Counted from the first letter of the stretch, positions 1 through 6,444 are shown. The stretch is DNA of 7,611 bases from Alphaproteobacteria bacterium MarineAlpha3_Bin4 (GCA_002938045.1 PTLJ01000069.1:1-7611), one strand, 5' to 3'. The notes: a model not told the origin generated them from the sequence alone. Program-made: numbers and translations.

Positions 1-25
1 CGAACCGATGACTGCGGGGGTGCAA

Positions 26-337
26 TCACGAATTCTTGGCCGTCTTCGGCTTCGAAGGCTTGGCTCGTGGTCTCCGCTTAGCAGTGCTCTTAACTCCGAG
101 CTTGGCCTCCAACCGGCCTAGCCGCTTCTCCAGCTTCTCCTGCTCGCCGCGGGCCTTGGCGGCCATTGCCTTGACGGCGTCGAACTCGTCGCGAGGCACC
201 ATGTCGGCTTCGGCCAAGAATCGTTCGATCTGCTGGCGCACCAGGGCTTCGATCTCGTCCTTGATACCGACCATCGTAGAAACGGCACCGTTGGCGACGC
301 GGGCGAGGTCGTCGAGAAAGCGGGAGGTGGATTGCAT
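26..337 (-). CDS. ubiK: UbiK / BMFP-family ubiquinone biosynthesis accessory factor
   Basis: A 103-residue protein of the UbiK (YqiC, membrane fusogenic BMFP) family. In enterobacteria UbiK helps the Ubi enzyme complex in aerobic ubiquinone synthesis, probably by linking it to membrane lipid. Visible features are an N-terminal amphipathic stretch (residues 7-45, FLDDLARVANGAVSTM then EALVRQQIERFLAEADMV), the family-typical PRDEFDAVKAMAAKARGEQE (49-68), a predicted coiled coil from about 47 to 80, and a Lys/Arg/Pro-rich tail (83-102) typical of alphaproteobacterial members. The frame stays open upstream to 556, but the ATG at 337 is chosen because a GGAAGGA Shine-Dalgarno lies about 9 nt before it and the protein then matches the usual family length (about 95-110). 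It is divergent from hldD and the lgt block, an arrangement I recall from other alphaproteobacteria. Membership is firm; the ubiquinone role is carried over from the family. Confidence 0.88.
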   Translation of the reverse strand: MQSTSRFLDDLARVANGAVSTMVGIKDEIEALVRQQIERFLAEADMVPRDEFDAVKAMAAKARGEQEKLEKRLGRLEAKLGVKSTAKRRPRAKPSKPKTAKNS

Positions 338-371
338 GGCCGGGGTTCCTTCCGTTGCGCGAAAGGACGCC

Positions 372-400
372 ATTATGAGCCGCCGCTGACAGGCACGCAA
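372..400 (-). promoter_or_regulatory. Candidate sigma70-type promoter for ubiK
   Basis: Read on the minus strand, TTGCGT (395-400) and CATAAT (372-377) are separated by exactly 17 bp. The -10 matches the consensus at 5 of 6 positions, and the -35 keeps the important TTG. Transcription would start near 365, giving a leader of about 28 nt that contains the GGAAGGA ribosome-binding site. This is read by eye, without scoring or transcript data. Confidence 0.45.
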
Positions 401-413
401 CTGCCACCGCCGC

Positions 414-442
414 TTGCAGGGGGAGATGCGGATCCCTATAAG
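414..442 (+). promoter_or_regulatory. Candidate sigma70-type promoter for the hldD-lgt block
   Basis: TTGCAG (414-419) and TATAAG (437-442) lie 17 bp apart, with a 5-of-6 match in the -10 and the TTG core in the -35. The predicted start is near 449, about 19 nt before the hldD ATG. The -10 is embedded in a perfect inverted repeat CCCT-ATA-AGGG (434-444), which might be an operator or may be chance. Its -35 is 13 bp from the -35 of the divergent ubiK promoter, so one bound protein could affect both directions. Confidence 0.45.
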
Positions 443-467
443 GGCTTGATATAGAAAGGGTCCCAAG

Positions 468-1454
468 ATGTACGTGGTAACCGGCGGTGCCGGCTTCATT
501 GGTTCCAACATCGTCTGGGCGCTCGAAGAGCGCGGCCTCGGCCCGATTGTCGTCATAGATAGGCTGCGCGATCAGAGCAAATGGCGCAATCTCGCTAAAC
601 GTGAGTTGGCTGACGTGATCCCGCCGGAGCGCACGCTTGAATTCCTCGACGCCAACGCCACCGCCGTTGACGTGGTGATCCACATGGGCGCCATCTCGGC
701 CACGACCGAGACCGACGTCGATCTGATCATGCACAATAATTTCCGCCTTTCGCTGGAGCTGTGGCGGTGGTGCACAGCGTATCACGCGCGGTTGATCTAC
801 GCGTCTTCGGCAGCCACCTACGGCGATGGTAGTCAGGGCTTCGACGACGACGGTTCGGTCGAGGCGCTGGCGGCGCACCGTCCCATGAATCCCTACGGTT
901 GGAGCAAGCACCTATTCGACCGCCGGGTTGCGCGCATGGCCGCCGAGGATAACCCACGTCCGCCGCAATGGATTGGGCTCAAATTCTTCAACGTCTACGG
1001 TCCCAACGAATACCACAAGGGCCGCATGCAAAGCGTCGTCGCCCAGGTCTACCCGGTCGCGAAGAAAGGCGGCGCGGCGCGGCTGTTTAAGTCGCACCAC
1101 CCGGATTACGAGGACGGTGGCCAGCTTAGGGACTTCATCTGGGTTGGGGATTGTGTCGATATGGTGGCGTGGCTACTCGACCATCCGAAGGTCAACGGGT
1201 TGTTCAACTGCGGTAGCGGCGAAGCGCGCAGCTTTGTCAGTTTGGCCGACGCTGTCTATGCGGCGCTCGACAAGGCGGCCAGCATCGAATACATCGACAC
1301 GCCCAAAGAAATCTGCGAAAAATACCAATACTTCACTGAAGCCAAAATGGACCGGCTACGCGCCGTCGGCTACGACAAGCCGATGACCTCGTTGGAGGAA
1401 GGCGTTAGGAAATACGTGCGCGGCTTTCTCGACAGTGGCGACCCCTACCGCTGA
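468..1454 (+). CDS. hldD: ADP-L-glycero-D-manno-heptose 6-epimerase
   Basis: HldD (RfaD) epimerises ADP-D-glycero-D-manno-heptose at C6 to the L,D form, the cytoplasmic donor for LPS inner-core heptose. It is a 328-residue extended short-chain dehydrogenase/reductase. Seen in order: the nucleotide-binding VTGGAGFIGSN (4-14), an acidic residue ending beta-2 (D31), GAISATTETD (74-83, the heptose-epimerase counterpart of GACSSTTEWD), SSAATYG (113-119), the catalytic-type YGWSK (Y143, K147), FNVYGPNEYHKGRM (174-187) whose K184 aligns with E. coli K178, RDFIWVGD (221-228), FNCGSGEARSF (246-256), and a C-terminal YQYFTEAKMDRLRAVGYDKP. A short insertion before RDF (HHPDYEDGGQ) makes it longer than the 310-residue E. 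coli enzyme and is what I expect of alphaproteobacterial forms. AAAGGG lies 7 nt before the ATG. The usual LPS-heptose partners (hldE, gmhA, gmhB) are not in this window. lgt follows after 19 bp. Confidence 0.94.
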   Translation: MYVVTGGAGFIGSNIVWALEERGLGPIVVIDRLRDQSKWRNLAKRELADVIPPERTLEFLDANATAVDVVIHMGAISATTETDVDLIMHNNFRLSLELWRWCTAYHARLIYASSAATYGDGSQGFDDDGSVEALAAHRPMNPYGWSKHLFDRRVARMAAEDNPRPPQWIGLKFFNVYGPNEYHKGRMQSVVAQVYPVAKKGGAARLFKSHHPDYEDGGQLRDFIWVGDCVDMVAWLLDHPKVNGLFNCGSGEARSFVSLADAVYAALDKAASIEYIDTPKEICEKYQYFTEAKMDRLRAVGYDKPMTSLEEGVRKYVRGFLDSGDPYR

Positions 1455-1473
1455 GTTGGAACCGGCTGCGGTC

Positions 1474-2268
1474 ATGACCATCGCTATCGCTTTTCCAAAC
1501 ATCGATCCGGTCTTGTTCGAGTTGGGACCGGTCGTCGTCCGATGGTACTCGCTCGCTTTTATCGCTGGGTTGCTGATCGGTTGGCGTTACTTGCGCCGGC
1601 AGGCGGTGACATCGCCGAACACTGTCGACGAGCACGACGTTGACGACTTCCTGGTATGGGCAACGATTGGCGTCGTTTTCGGCGGCCGTCTTGGCTACGT
1701 GCTATTCTACAAGCCTGGGTTCTACTTTGGAAACCCGAGCGAGATCCTCGCCGTATGGCGCGGCGGTATGTCGTTTCATGGTGGCTTCCTTGGTGTTGTT
1801 ATCGCCGGGCTAATCTTCGTCCGCATGCGCAACATACCGGCTCTCAACTTCGCCGACCTGTTGTCCTGCGTTGCACCGATCGGTCTGTTCTTTGGTCGTC
1901 TCGCCAACTTCGTCAATGGTGAACTGTTCGGGCGCATCACCGATGTGCCATGGGCGATGGTGTTTCCCCGCGGCGGGCCCGAACCCCGGCATCCGAGCCA
2001 GCTCTACGAGGCGGTGTTGGAGGGATTGGTGTTGTTCGTCCTGCTCTATTTGTTGTCGCGCCAGGAACCGCTGCGCAGGCGGCCGGGGCTTCTGACCGGC
2101 GTCTTTCTCTTTGGCTACGGCGGTTTTCGCATCGTTGCCGAAATCTTTCGTCAGCCCGACTTACACTTAGGCCTACTCACCTCCGGCACGACGATGGGGC
2201 AATGGCTGTCGCTGCCAATGCTTGTCGCAGGCCTCTACCTGATCGCCCGCGCTCGTCTAGAGGACTAG
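1474..2268 (+). CDS. lgt: Prolipoprotein diacylglyceryl transferase
   Basis: Lgt transfers the diacylglyceryl group of phosphatidylglycerol to the lipobox cysteine of prolipoproteins, the first step of lipoprotein maturation in the inner membrane. The 264-residue product has about seven hydrophobic segments. Motifs: RWY (Y25, matching essential Y26 of E. coli), RGGMSFHGGFLG (96-107, H102), the family signature GRLANFVNGELFG (141-153; R142, N145, E150, G153), HPSQLYEA (173-180), and FRIVAEIFRQPD (218-229; R219 and E223, matching E. coli R239 and E243). All key residues are present. A GTG at 1435 would add 13 residues and overlap the end of hldD, but MTIAIAFPNIDPVLFELGP from the ATG at 1474 matches the usual N terminus. 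The only nearby ribosome-binding candidate is a weak GGA about 13 nt upstream, so translation may be coupled to hldD. The lipoprotein at 5383-6405 is a likely substrate. Confidence 0.96.
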   Translation: MTIAIAFPNIDPVLFELGPVVVRWYSLAFIAGLLIGWRYLRRQAVTSPNTVDEHDVDDFLVWATIGVVFGGRLGYVLFYKPGFYFGNPSEILAVWRGGMSFHGGFLGVVIAGLIFVRMRNIPALNFADLLSCVAPIGLFFGRLANFVNGELFGRITDVPWAMVFPRGGPEPRHPSQLYEAVLEGLVLFVLLYLLSRQEPLRRRPGLLTGVFLFGYGGFRIVAEIFRQPDLHLGLLTSGTTMGQWLSLPMLVAGLYLIARARLED

Positions 2269-2272
2269 CCCG

Positions 2273-3346
2273 ATGTCCGTCCTGGCGGCGCATCTCAGGC
2301 AGCGGATTTCCGAGAACGGGCCGCTGACCGTTGCCGAATACATGGCCGAGGCCCTCGGCAACCCGGAGCACGGGTATTACATGCATCGTGACCCGTTAGG
2401 CCGGGCCGGTGACTTCATCACCGCGCCCGAGGTGTCGCAGATGTTCGGCGAGCTTCTCGGGTTGTGGTGCGCCGATCGATGGCAAGCTATGGGCGGGCCT
2501 GACCCAGTCAATCTCGTCGAGCTGGGACCGGGACGCGGGACGCTGATGGCGGACGCACTACGCGCCGCCGAAGGCGCTCCGGGTTTTATCGATGCGGTCC
2601 GACTGCACCTGGTCGAGACCAGTCCCGTCCTGCGCGCGATCCAGGAACGGGCCGTGGGTAGTCATGCGCCCGTCTGGCTCGATGATCTTACCGATGTTCC
2701 GTTTGGAGGACCGACCTTGGTGCTCGCCAACGAGTTCTTCGACGCGCTACCGGTGCGTCAATTCGAAAAATGGGCGGACGGCTGGCACGAGCGCCTGGTA
2801 GATATCGACAGCGACGGCTTTGTTTGGACCGTGGCGTCGCAACCGACCGAGGATCCACCGATCCCGAGCCCAGTCCGTAATTCTCCCGATGGTAGCATCG
2901 CCGAGGTCTCGCCGACCAGCAGAGGCCTCATAAATTTGCTCGCGGCCCGTCTGGTGGCTGCTCCCGGTACGGCATTAATCATTGATTACGGCCACTCAGA
3001 GAGCGCCGTCGGCGATACCCTGCAGGCGGTCAAGGGACACCGCTACCATGACCCGTTGGCCGAACCGGGTGAGACTGACATCACCGCCCATGTCGATTTC
3101 GCGGTGCTCGCCAGCGTCGCCGAGGCCGTTGGCGCCGCCGTCCATGGGCCGGTCGGCCAGGGTATGTTCCTCGAGACACTCGGGATTGGCATCCGCGCCG
3201 AGGCGCTAGCGGCCAGTGCCGGCTCGGAGCAAACGGTTGAAATTGCCGCCGCGCGCCGTCGGCTGACGGACGCTGGCGCCATGGGCTCCCTGTTCAAAGC
3301 GATGGCCGTCACCAGCCCTGGCCTTGGGACACCGCCTGGCTTCTAA
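2273..3346 (+). CDS. MidA/NDUFAF7-family SAM-dependent protein methyltransferase
   Basis: A 357-residue class I methyltransferase of the COG1565 (MidA/NDUFAF7) family. Mitochondrial NDUFAF7 dimethylates an arginine of complex I subunit NDUFS2; the bacterial substrate is not established, though NuoD is the obvious homologue. Seen: an N-terminal helical region with GPLTVAEYMAEAL (16-28) and NPEHGYYMHRDP (30-41), family-specific GDFITAPEVSQMFGE (46-60), SAM-binding loop VELGPGRGTL (82-91), acidic end of beta-2 in VETSP (114-118), NEFFDALPVRQFE (153-165), IIDYGH (236-241), and GETDITAHVDF (266-276). All are family hallmarks, so it appears intact. The start is firm: AGAGGA (2259-2264) sits 8 nt before the ATG and overlaps the end of lgt, giving a 4-bp gap and likely translational coupling. 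Position next to lgt and pgeF is common in alphaproteobacteria as I recall. The complex I link is an inference from the eukaryotic homologue. Confidence 0.9.
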   Translation: MSVLAAHLRQRISENGPLTVAEYMAEALGNPEHGYYMHRDPLGRAGDFITAPEVSQMFGELLGLWCADRWQAMGGPDPVNLVELGPGRGTLMADALRAAEGAPGFIDAVRLHLVETSPVLRAIQERAVGSHAPVWLDDLTDVPFGGPTLVLANEFFDALPVRQFEKWADGWHERLVDIDSDGFVWTVASQPTEDPPIPSPVRNSPDGSIAEVSPTSRGLINLLAARLVAAPGTALIIDYGHSESAVGDTLQAVKGHRYHDPLAEPGETDITAHVDFAVLASVAEAVGAAVHGPVGQGMFLETLGIGIRAEALAASAGSEQTVEIAAARRRLTDAGAMGSLFKAMAVTSPGLGTPPGF

Positions 3347-3351
3347 CCGGT

Positions 3352-3379
3352 TTGCAATCGACGACGATTTCCCGATAAT
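3352..3379 (+). promoter_or_regulatory. Candidate promoter for a leaderless pgeF transcript
   Basis: TTGCAA (3352-3357) and GATAAT (3374-3379) are 16 bp apart in the 39-bp gap before pgeF, matching consensus at 4 of 6 and 5 of 6 positions. Initiation 7 nt after the -10 would fall on the A of the pgeF ATG (3386). No Shine-Dalgarno-like purine run is present in 3347-3385, which fits leaderless translation. Scored by eye only. Confidence 0.4.
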
Positions 3380-3385
3380 TCTGCC

Positions 3386-4153
3386 ATGCTCACCGTGACC
3401 GCCCTCAATGGCCTACGCCGAATAAGCCACGCTTTCTTCACCCGCGAGGGCGGCGTCAGCGAAGGCTTGTTCGCGTCGCTTAATTGTGGCTTCGGATCCG
3501 GGGACGATCCCAAGCGAGTGCGCGAGAACATGGATCGCGCCATGGGTCACTTCAGCCTCGGCGGCGAGGATCTGAACACGGTCTATCAGGTCCAATCCGC
3601 CGAAGTCGCCGTGGTCGAGAAGACCTGGACCATCGAACAACGGCCGCAAGCGGACGCCGTCGTCACCCGGCGCGCTGGCATCGCCCTTGGCATCCTGACT
3701 GCCGACTGCGCACCGGTCTTGTTCGCCGACGCCGAGGCCAGCGTTATCGGTGCCGCCCACGCCGGATGGCGCGGCGCTAAGGCCGGTGTGCTCGAAGCGA
3801 CAGTGCGTGCGATGACCAGGCTCGGCGCTACCCAAGGGCGGATCACGGCTGCGGTCGGCCCTTGTATCGCGCGTGAATCCTATGAGGTTGGCTCCGAGTT
3901 CCATGCTGAGTTCATCGCCGAATCGACGTACAACGCGCGCTTTTTCTCAGCTGCTCCGCGCGAGGGCCATTTCATGTTTGATCTTCCAGGCTACATCACC
4001 AAGCGTCTTGCCGCATTGGGCCTTGGGGCCGTCGATGCTGTCATTGCCGACACCTGCGGTGACGAAGCACGGTTCTTCAGCTACCGCCGGGCGACCCAGC
4101 GCGGCGAAACAAATTACGGACTCGGACTATCGGCTATCGTCCTGGAAACGTAA
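3386..4153 (+). CDS. pgeF: PgeF/YfiH family purine nucleoside phosphorylase (laccase-domain fold)
   Basis: A 255-residue protein of the YfiH/YlmD/FAMIN family (DUF152, multicopper polyphenol oxidase fold). Characterised members act on purine nucleosides as phosphorylase and adenosine deaminase; the E. coli protein was also described as a peptidoglycan editing factor. Motifs: FFTREGGVSEG (17-27), SLNCGFGSGDDP (31-42), VYQVQSAEV (66-74), QADAVVT (88-94), GILTADCAPVLF (102-113), AAHAGWRGAKAGVLE (123-137), VGPCIARESYEVG (157-169), and FFSYRR (230-235). Two metal-site residues are present (C108 and H125, matching E. coli C107 and H124), but the third, normally His in QVH (E. coli H71), is Gln70 (codon CAA at 3593-3595). 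This could reduce or alter activity. Length is normal and no frame damage is seen. There is no Shine-Dalgarno, so initiation may be leaderless. The M24 gene follows after 2 bp. Confidence 0.92.
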   Translation: MLTVTALNGLRRISHAFFTREGGVSEGLFASLNCGFGSGDDPKRVRENMDRAMGHFSLGGEDLNTVYQVQSAEVAVVEKTWTIEQRPQADAVVTRRAGIALGILTADCAPVLFADAEASVIGAAHAGWRGAKAGVLEATVRAMTRLGATQGRITAAVGPCIARESYEVGSEFHAEFIAESTYNARFFSAAPREGHFMFDLPGYITKRLAALGLGAVDAVIADTCGDEARFFSYRRATQRGETNYGLGLSAIVLET

Positions 4154-4155
4154 CG

Positions 4156-5307
4156 ATGGCTATACACTTCAGCGAACAGGAACTGGCAAGCCGGCGTCAA
4201 AGAACTTGTGACGCTATGGGCGAGGCCGAACTCGACGGCATGCTGATCTTCCGGCAGGAAAGCATGTTTTACCTGACGGGGTACGATACCTTCGGCTATG
4301 TCTTCTTCCAATGTCTCTACCTAGGCCAGGACGGCGCTATGACCTTGCTGACCCGTTCAGCGGACTTGCGTCAAGCGCAACATACCTCGGTGATTGAAGA
4401 CATTCGCATATGGGTCGATGGTCCCGACGCCGATCCGGCGCACGCATTGGCCGGCATTCTCGAGGAGCACGGCCAGCGCAGCGGCAGGCTCGGCATTGAA
4501 TGGGAAGCTTATGGCCTGACGGCGCGCAACGGCCAGCGATTGGCGGTAGCGCTGGACGGCTTCTGCACAACGAAGGACGCGTCAGAATTGGTCAGCCGGC
4601 TTAGGGTTGTCAAAAGCCCAGCAGAAATAGCCTTCGTGCGCCGCGCCGCAAAGCTGGCGGACGACGCCTACGACGAAGCCATCAATTTAACCGCGCCCGG
4701 CACGACCGAAGCCGACATCCTGGCCGCCATGCAGGGCGCTGTTTTGCGCGGCGGTGGTGATTACCCCGGCAACGAGTTCGTAATTGGCTCGGGGCGTGAC
4801 GCGCTCCTCTGCCGCTATTACTCGGGCCGACGCACGCTCAACGCCAGTGATCAGCTGACCCTCGAATGGGCTGGCGTCTACCGCCATTACCACACCGCCA
4901 TGATGCGTACCTTGGCAATCGGCGAACCGCCCGCCCGGCAACGCGCCTTGTTTGATGCAGCCGCCGACGCCCTTGAAGCAGTTAAGGCCTTGGTCAAACC
5001 GAGCTGCACGTTCGGCGAGGCCTTCGACGCCCACGCCCAGGTTCTCGATAAAGCTGGCCTCGGTACGCACCGTCTCAACGCCTGCGGATACAGCCTGGGC
5101 ACGACCTTTGCGCCAAACTGGATGGATTGGCCGATGCTTTTCCACGGCAATCCGGTGGCTTTCGAGCCGGGAATGGTAATATTCTGCCATATGATTATCT
5201 TCGATTCGGAAAACGGATTGGCTATGACACTGGGAGAAACGGTGCTCGTGAGCGAGGCCGGCCACGAACGTCTATCGCGTTCGCCATTGGAATTCGTCGT
5301 CAAATAG
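4156..5307 (+). CDS. M24B (creatinase/prolidase-fold) family protein, Xaa-Pro peptidase-like
   Basis: A 383-residue pita-bread-fold protein: a creatinase N-terminal domain (about 5-145, including DGMLIFRQESMFYLTGYD at 27-44) and a C-terminal M24 domain (about 155-375, from VKSPAEIAFVRRAAKLAD). Such genes are usually labelled Xaa-Pro dipeptidase, but the five dinuclear-metal ligands of true aminopeptidase P (Asp, Asp, His, Glu, Glu) are not recognisable. By eye the equivalents fall at or near E237, A248 (in HTAMMRT), Y312 (in GYSLGT), H345 (in FCHMIIFD) and G360/E361 (in LGETVLVS). The C-terminal HMIIFDSENGLAMTLGET and ERLSRSPLEF resemble the creatinase/ectoine-hydrolase-like branch, which can be metal-independent amidinohydrolases. 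A non-peptidase amide or guanidine hydrolase is therefore possible; the substrate cannot be read from sequence. TGGAAA lies about 9 nt upstream of the ATG, and the 2-bp gap suggests co-translation with pgeF. Confidence 0.87.
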   Translation: MAIHFSEQELASRRQRTCDAMGEAELDGMLIFRQESMFYLTGYDTFGYVFFQCLYLGQDGAMTLLTRSADLRQAQHTSVIEDIRIWVDGPDADPAHALAGILEEHGQRSGRLGIEWEAYGLTARNGQRLAVALDGFCTTKDASELVSRLRVVKSPAEIAFVRRAAKLADDAYDEAINLTAPGTTEADILAAMQGAVLRGGGDYPGNEFVIGSGRDALLCRYYSGRRTLNASDQLTLEWAGVYRHYHTAMMRTLAIGEPPARQRALFDAAADALEAVKALVKPSCTFGEAFDAHAQVLDKAGLGTHRLNACGYSLGTTFAPNWMDWPMLFHGNPVAFEPGMVIFCHMIIFDSENGLAMTLGETVLVSEAGHERLSRSPLEFVVK

Positions 5308-5308
5308 A

Positions 5309-5377
5309 ATGCCCCATATCATCATCCTAATGGGGGTTGTCCTGATGGGGTTGCTTGTGACCTGTGTGCTAATCTAA
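5309..5377 (+). CDS. Possible 22-residue hydrophobic micro-ORF
   Basis: In the 75-bp gap after the M24 gene an ATG begins one base after the M24 stop (TAG at 5305-5307) and stays open for 22 codons to TAA at 5375-5377. The predicted peptide is almost wholly hydrophobic (starts MPHIIILMGVV, ends TCVLI), long enough for one membrane span. There is no usable Shine-Dalgarno (GGAA is 16 nt away), so translation would need re-initiation from the M24 gene. Its stop overlaps the AAGGA (5376-5380) in front of the lipoprotein gene, which would allow coupling. It could equally be chance: the gap is short, and CCCCAT (5312-5317) with ATGGGG (5330-5335 and again 5345-5350) suggests a structural reason for the composition. 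Confidence 0.22.
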   Translation: MPHIIILMGVVLMGLLVTCVLI

Positions 5378-5382
5378 GGAAC

Positions 5383-6405
5383 ATGCCCAGGGGTCTGATC
5401 AGTAAAGTCCTGACCGCAGCGTTGCTGGCTATGGAATTGGCAGCCTGTGGTGAGTTGCCGCGGCCGTTCAAGCCCACTTACGAGGCGCCGCCGAACCCAT
5501 TGGTCGAAGAGGGTGTGCGCGACGGAATCTGGATAGACGTTATCGATGGGCTGTCGTCGTCGTCGGCCAAGCTACTTGCAACGTCCGTAGTCCGCGAACT
5601 CAACAAACGAGATAACGTCGCTGTTTCGGGTCAGCGCGTTCCGTTGCGCTTCGTTCTAAAAGGCGAGGCGGTTCGCAACACGGAGAACGTAGCCGTCACT
5701 TCAATGTTCCAGATCCATTGGACGCTGCTTGACGTGTCCGGCAGCCAGGTCGGACACTTCTATCACCGGGTGCCGGGCACCAATCTGGAATGGGAATACG
5801 GCTCGCCCAGGACTATACGCTTGGTCGGCAAACAAGTGGCCGAGGCGATCTTGGCGATGATCAAGACGGAGGAACGGCGGCTCGCCGCCATCAAGTCTCG
5901 GGCGGCTGGGCTTTGGATCAACCCGATCAAGGGCGCGCCAGGCGACGGCGACCGCGCACTCACCCAGGCTATCAGGCAGGCACTCCGCGGTGCTGGGACG
6001 GAGATCGTCGGCCTGCGGGAGAAGGCACACTATGTGCTTGAAGGAGTGGTTCGCGTCGATCCTCCGAAGGACGGCGCGCAAGGGGTGCGGATCGACTGGA
6101 TTATCAGTAACGTCCGTGGTGCCGAGTTGGGCCGCGCGACGCAGATGAACAAGGTTGCCGCCGGGACCTTCGATCGAAGTTGGGGGCAGGTGGCGACGCT
6201 TGTAGCGATGGCGGCCGTCGGCGGTATCCAGGACGTGATCAATAATGATACGGTCCAATCGGGCGGCGAAAACGGCCGGATGCTGGAAACTGACTTGCCG
6301 CTGGGCTATCCGGCACCACCTCTGCCAAAGCCCGAGCTACTCCGCTTCCAGCTTAAGGTTGACAATGGCATCCGGGAAATCTATCGCCCATCGCCACCGA
6401 ATTGA
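5383..6405 (+). CDS. Predicted lipoprotein with two repeated domains, function unknown
   Basis: I do not recognise this 340-residue protein. The N terminus is a lipoprotein signal: basic PRGLISK, a short hydrophobic core (9-17), and lipobox LAAC with Cys22. Gly follows the cysteine, so there is no inner-membrane retention aspartate and an outer-membrane, periplasm-facing location is likely. A Glu (E18) just before the lipobox is unusual. A Pro-rich linker (26-40) leads to two copies of about 112 residues. Copy A (48-160) has GIWIDVIDG, FVLKGEAV, IHWTLLDVSGSQVG and EWEYG; copy B (176-287) has GLWINPIKG, YVLEGVVR, IDWIISNVRGAELG and SWG. A Pro-rich C terminus includes PAPPLPKPE (310-318). AAGGA lies only 2 nt before the ATG, a tight spacing; no better in-frame start keeps the signal peptide. 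Upstream lgt would lipidate it. A periplasmic binding or scaffold role is possible but unproven. Confidence 0.83.
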   Translation: MPRGLISKVLTAALLAMELAACGELPRPFKPTYEAPPNPLVEEGVRDGIWIDVIDGLSSSSAKLLATSVVRELNKRDNVAVSGQRVPLRFVLKGEAVRNTENVAVTSMFQIHWTLLDVSGSQVGHFYHRVPGTNLEWEYGSPRTIRLVGKQVAEAILAMIKTEERRLAAIKSRAAGLWINPIKGAPGDGDRALTQAIRQALRGAGTEIVGLREKAHYVLEGVVRVDPPKDGAQGVRIDWIISNVRGAELGRATQMNKVAAGTFDRSWGQVATLVAMAAVGGIQDVINNDTVQSGGENGRMLETDLPLGYPAPPLPKPELLRFQLKVDNGIREIYRPSPPN

Positions 6406-6444
6406 GGCCGCCATGACGGATACGGAAACGCGCTAATGAATCCG

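Noticed and set aside
90..911. Long minus-strand open frame (273 codons) covering ubiK, the intergenic region and the 5' part of hldD
   Set aside because: It lies opposite two well-identified genes, is Arg/Pro/Gly-rich with no recognisable motif, and is typical of spurious open frames in GC-rich DNA.
1435..1473. GTG start for Lgt overlapping the end of hldD
   Set aside because: It has no Shine-Dalgarno at useful spacing, and the added 13 residues are not hydrophobic or family-like; the ATG at 1474 fits the family.
4687..5265. Minus-strand 192-codon open frame inside the M24 gene
   Set aside because: The opposite strand encodes a clear M24 fold; this frame has no family motifs.
5312..5350. 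CCCCAT / ATGGGG inverted repeat as an intrinsic terminator after the M24 gene
   Set aside because: The stem is only 6 bp with a 12-nt loop and there is no T-run after it; the second ATGGGG copy makes a specific hairpin doubtful.
5701..6258. Minus-strand 185-codon open frame inside the lipoprotein gene
   Set aside because: The plus-strand frame has a signal peptide, lipobox and an internal repeat at protein level; the antisense translation is low-complexity in His/Arg/Pro and has no motif.
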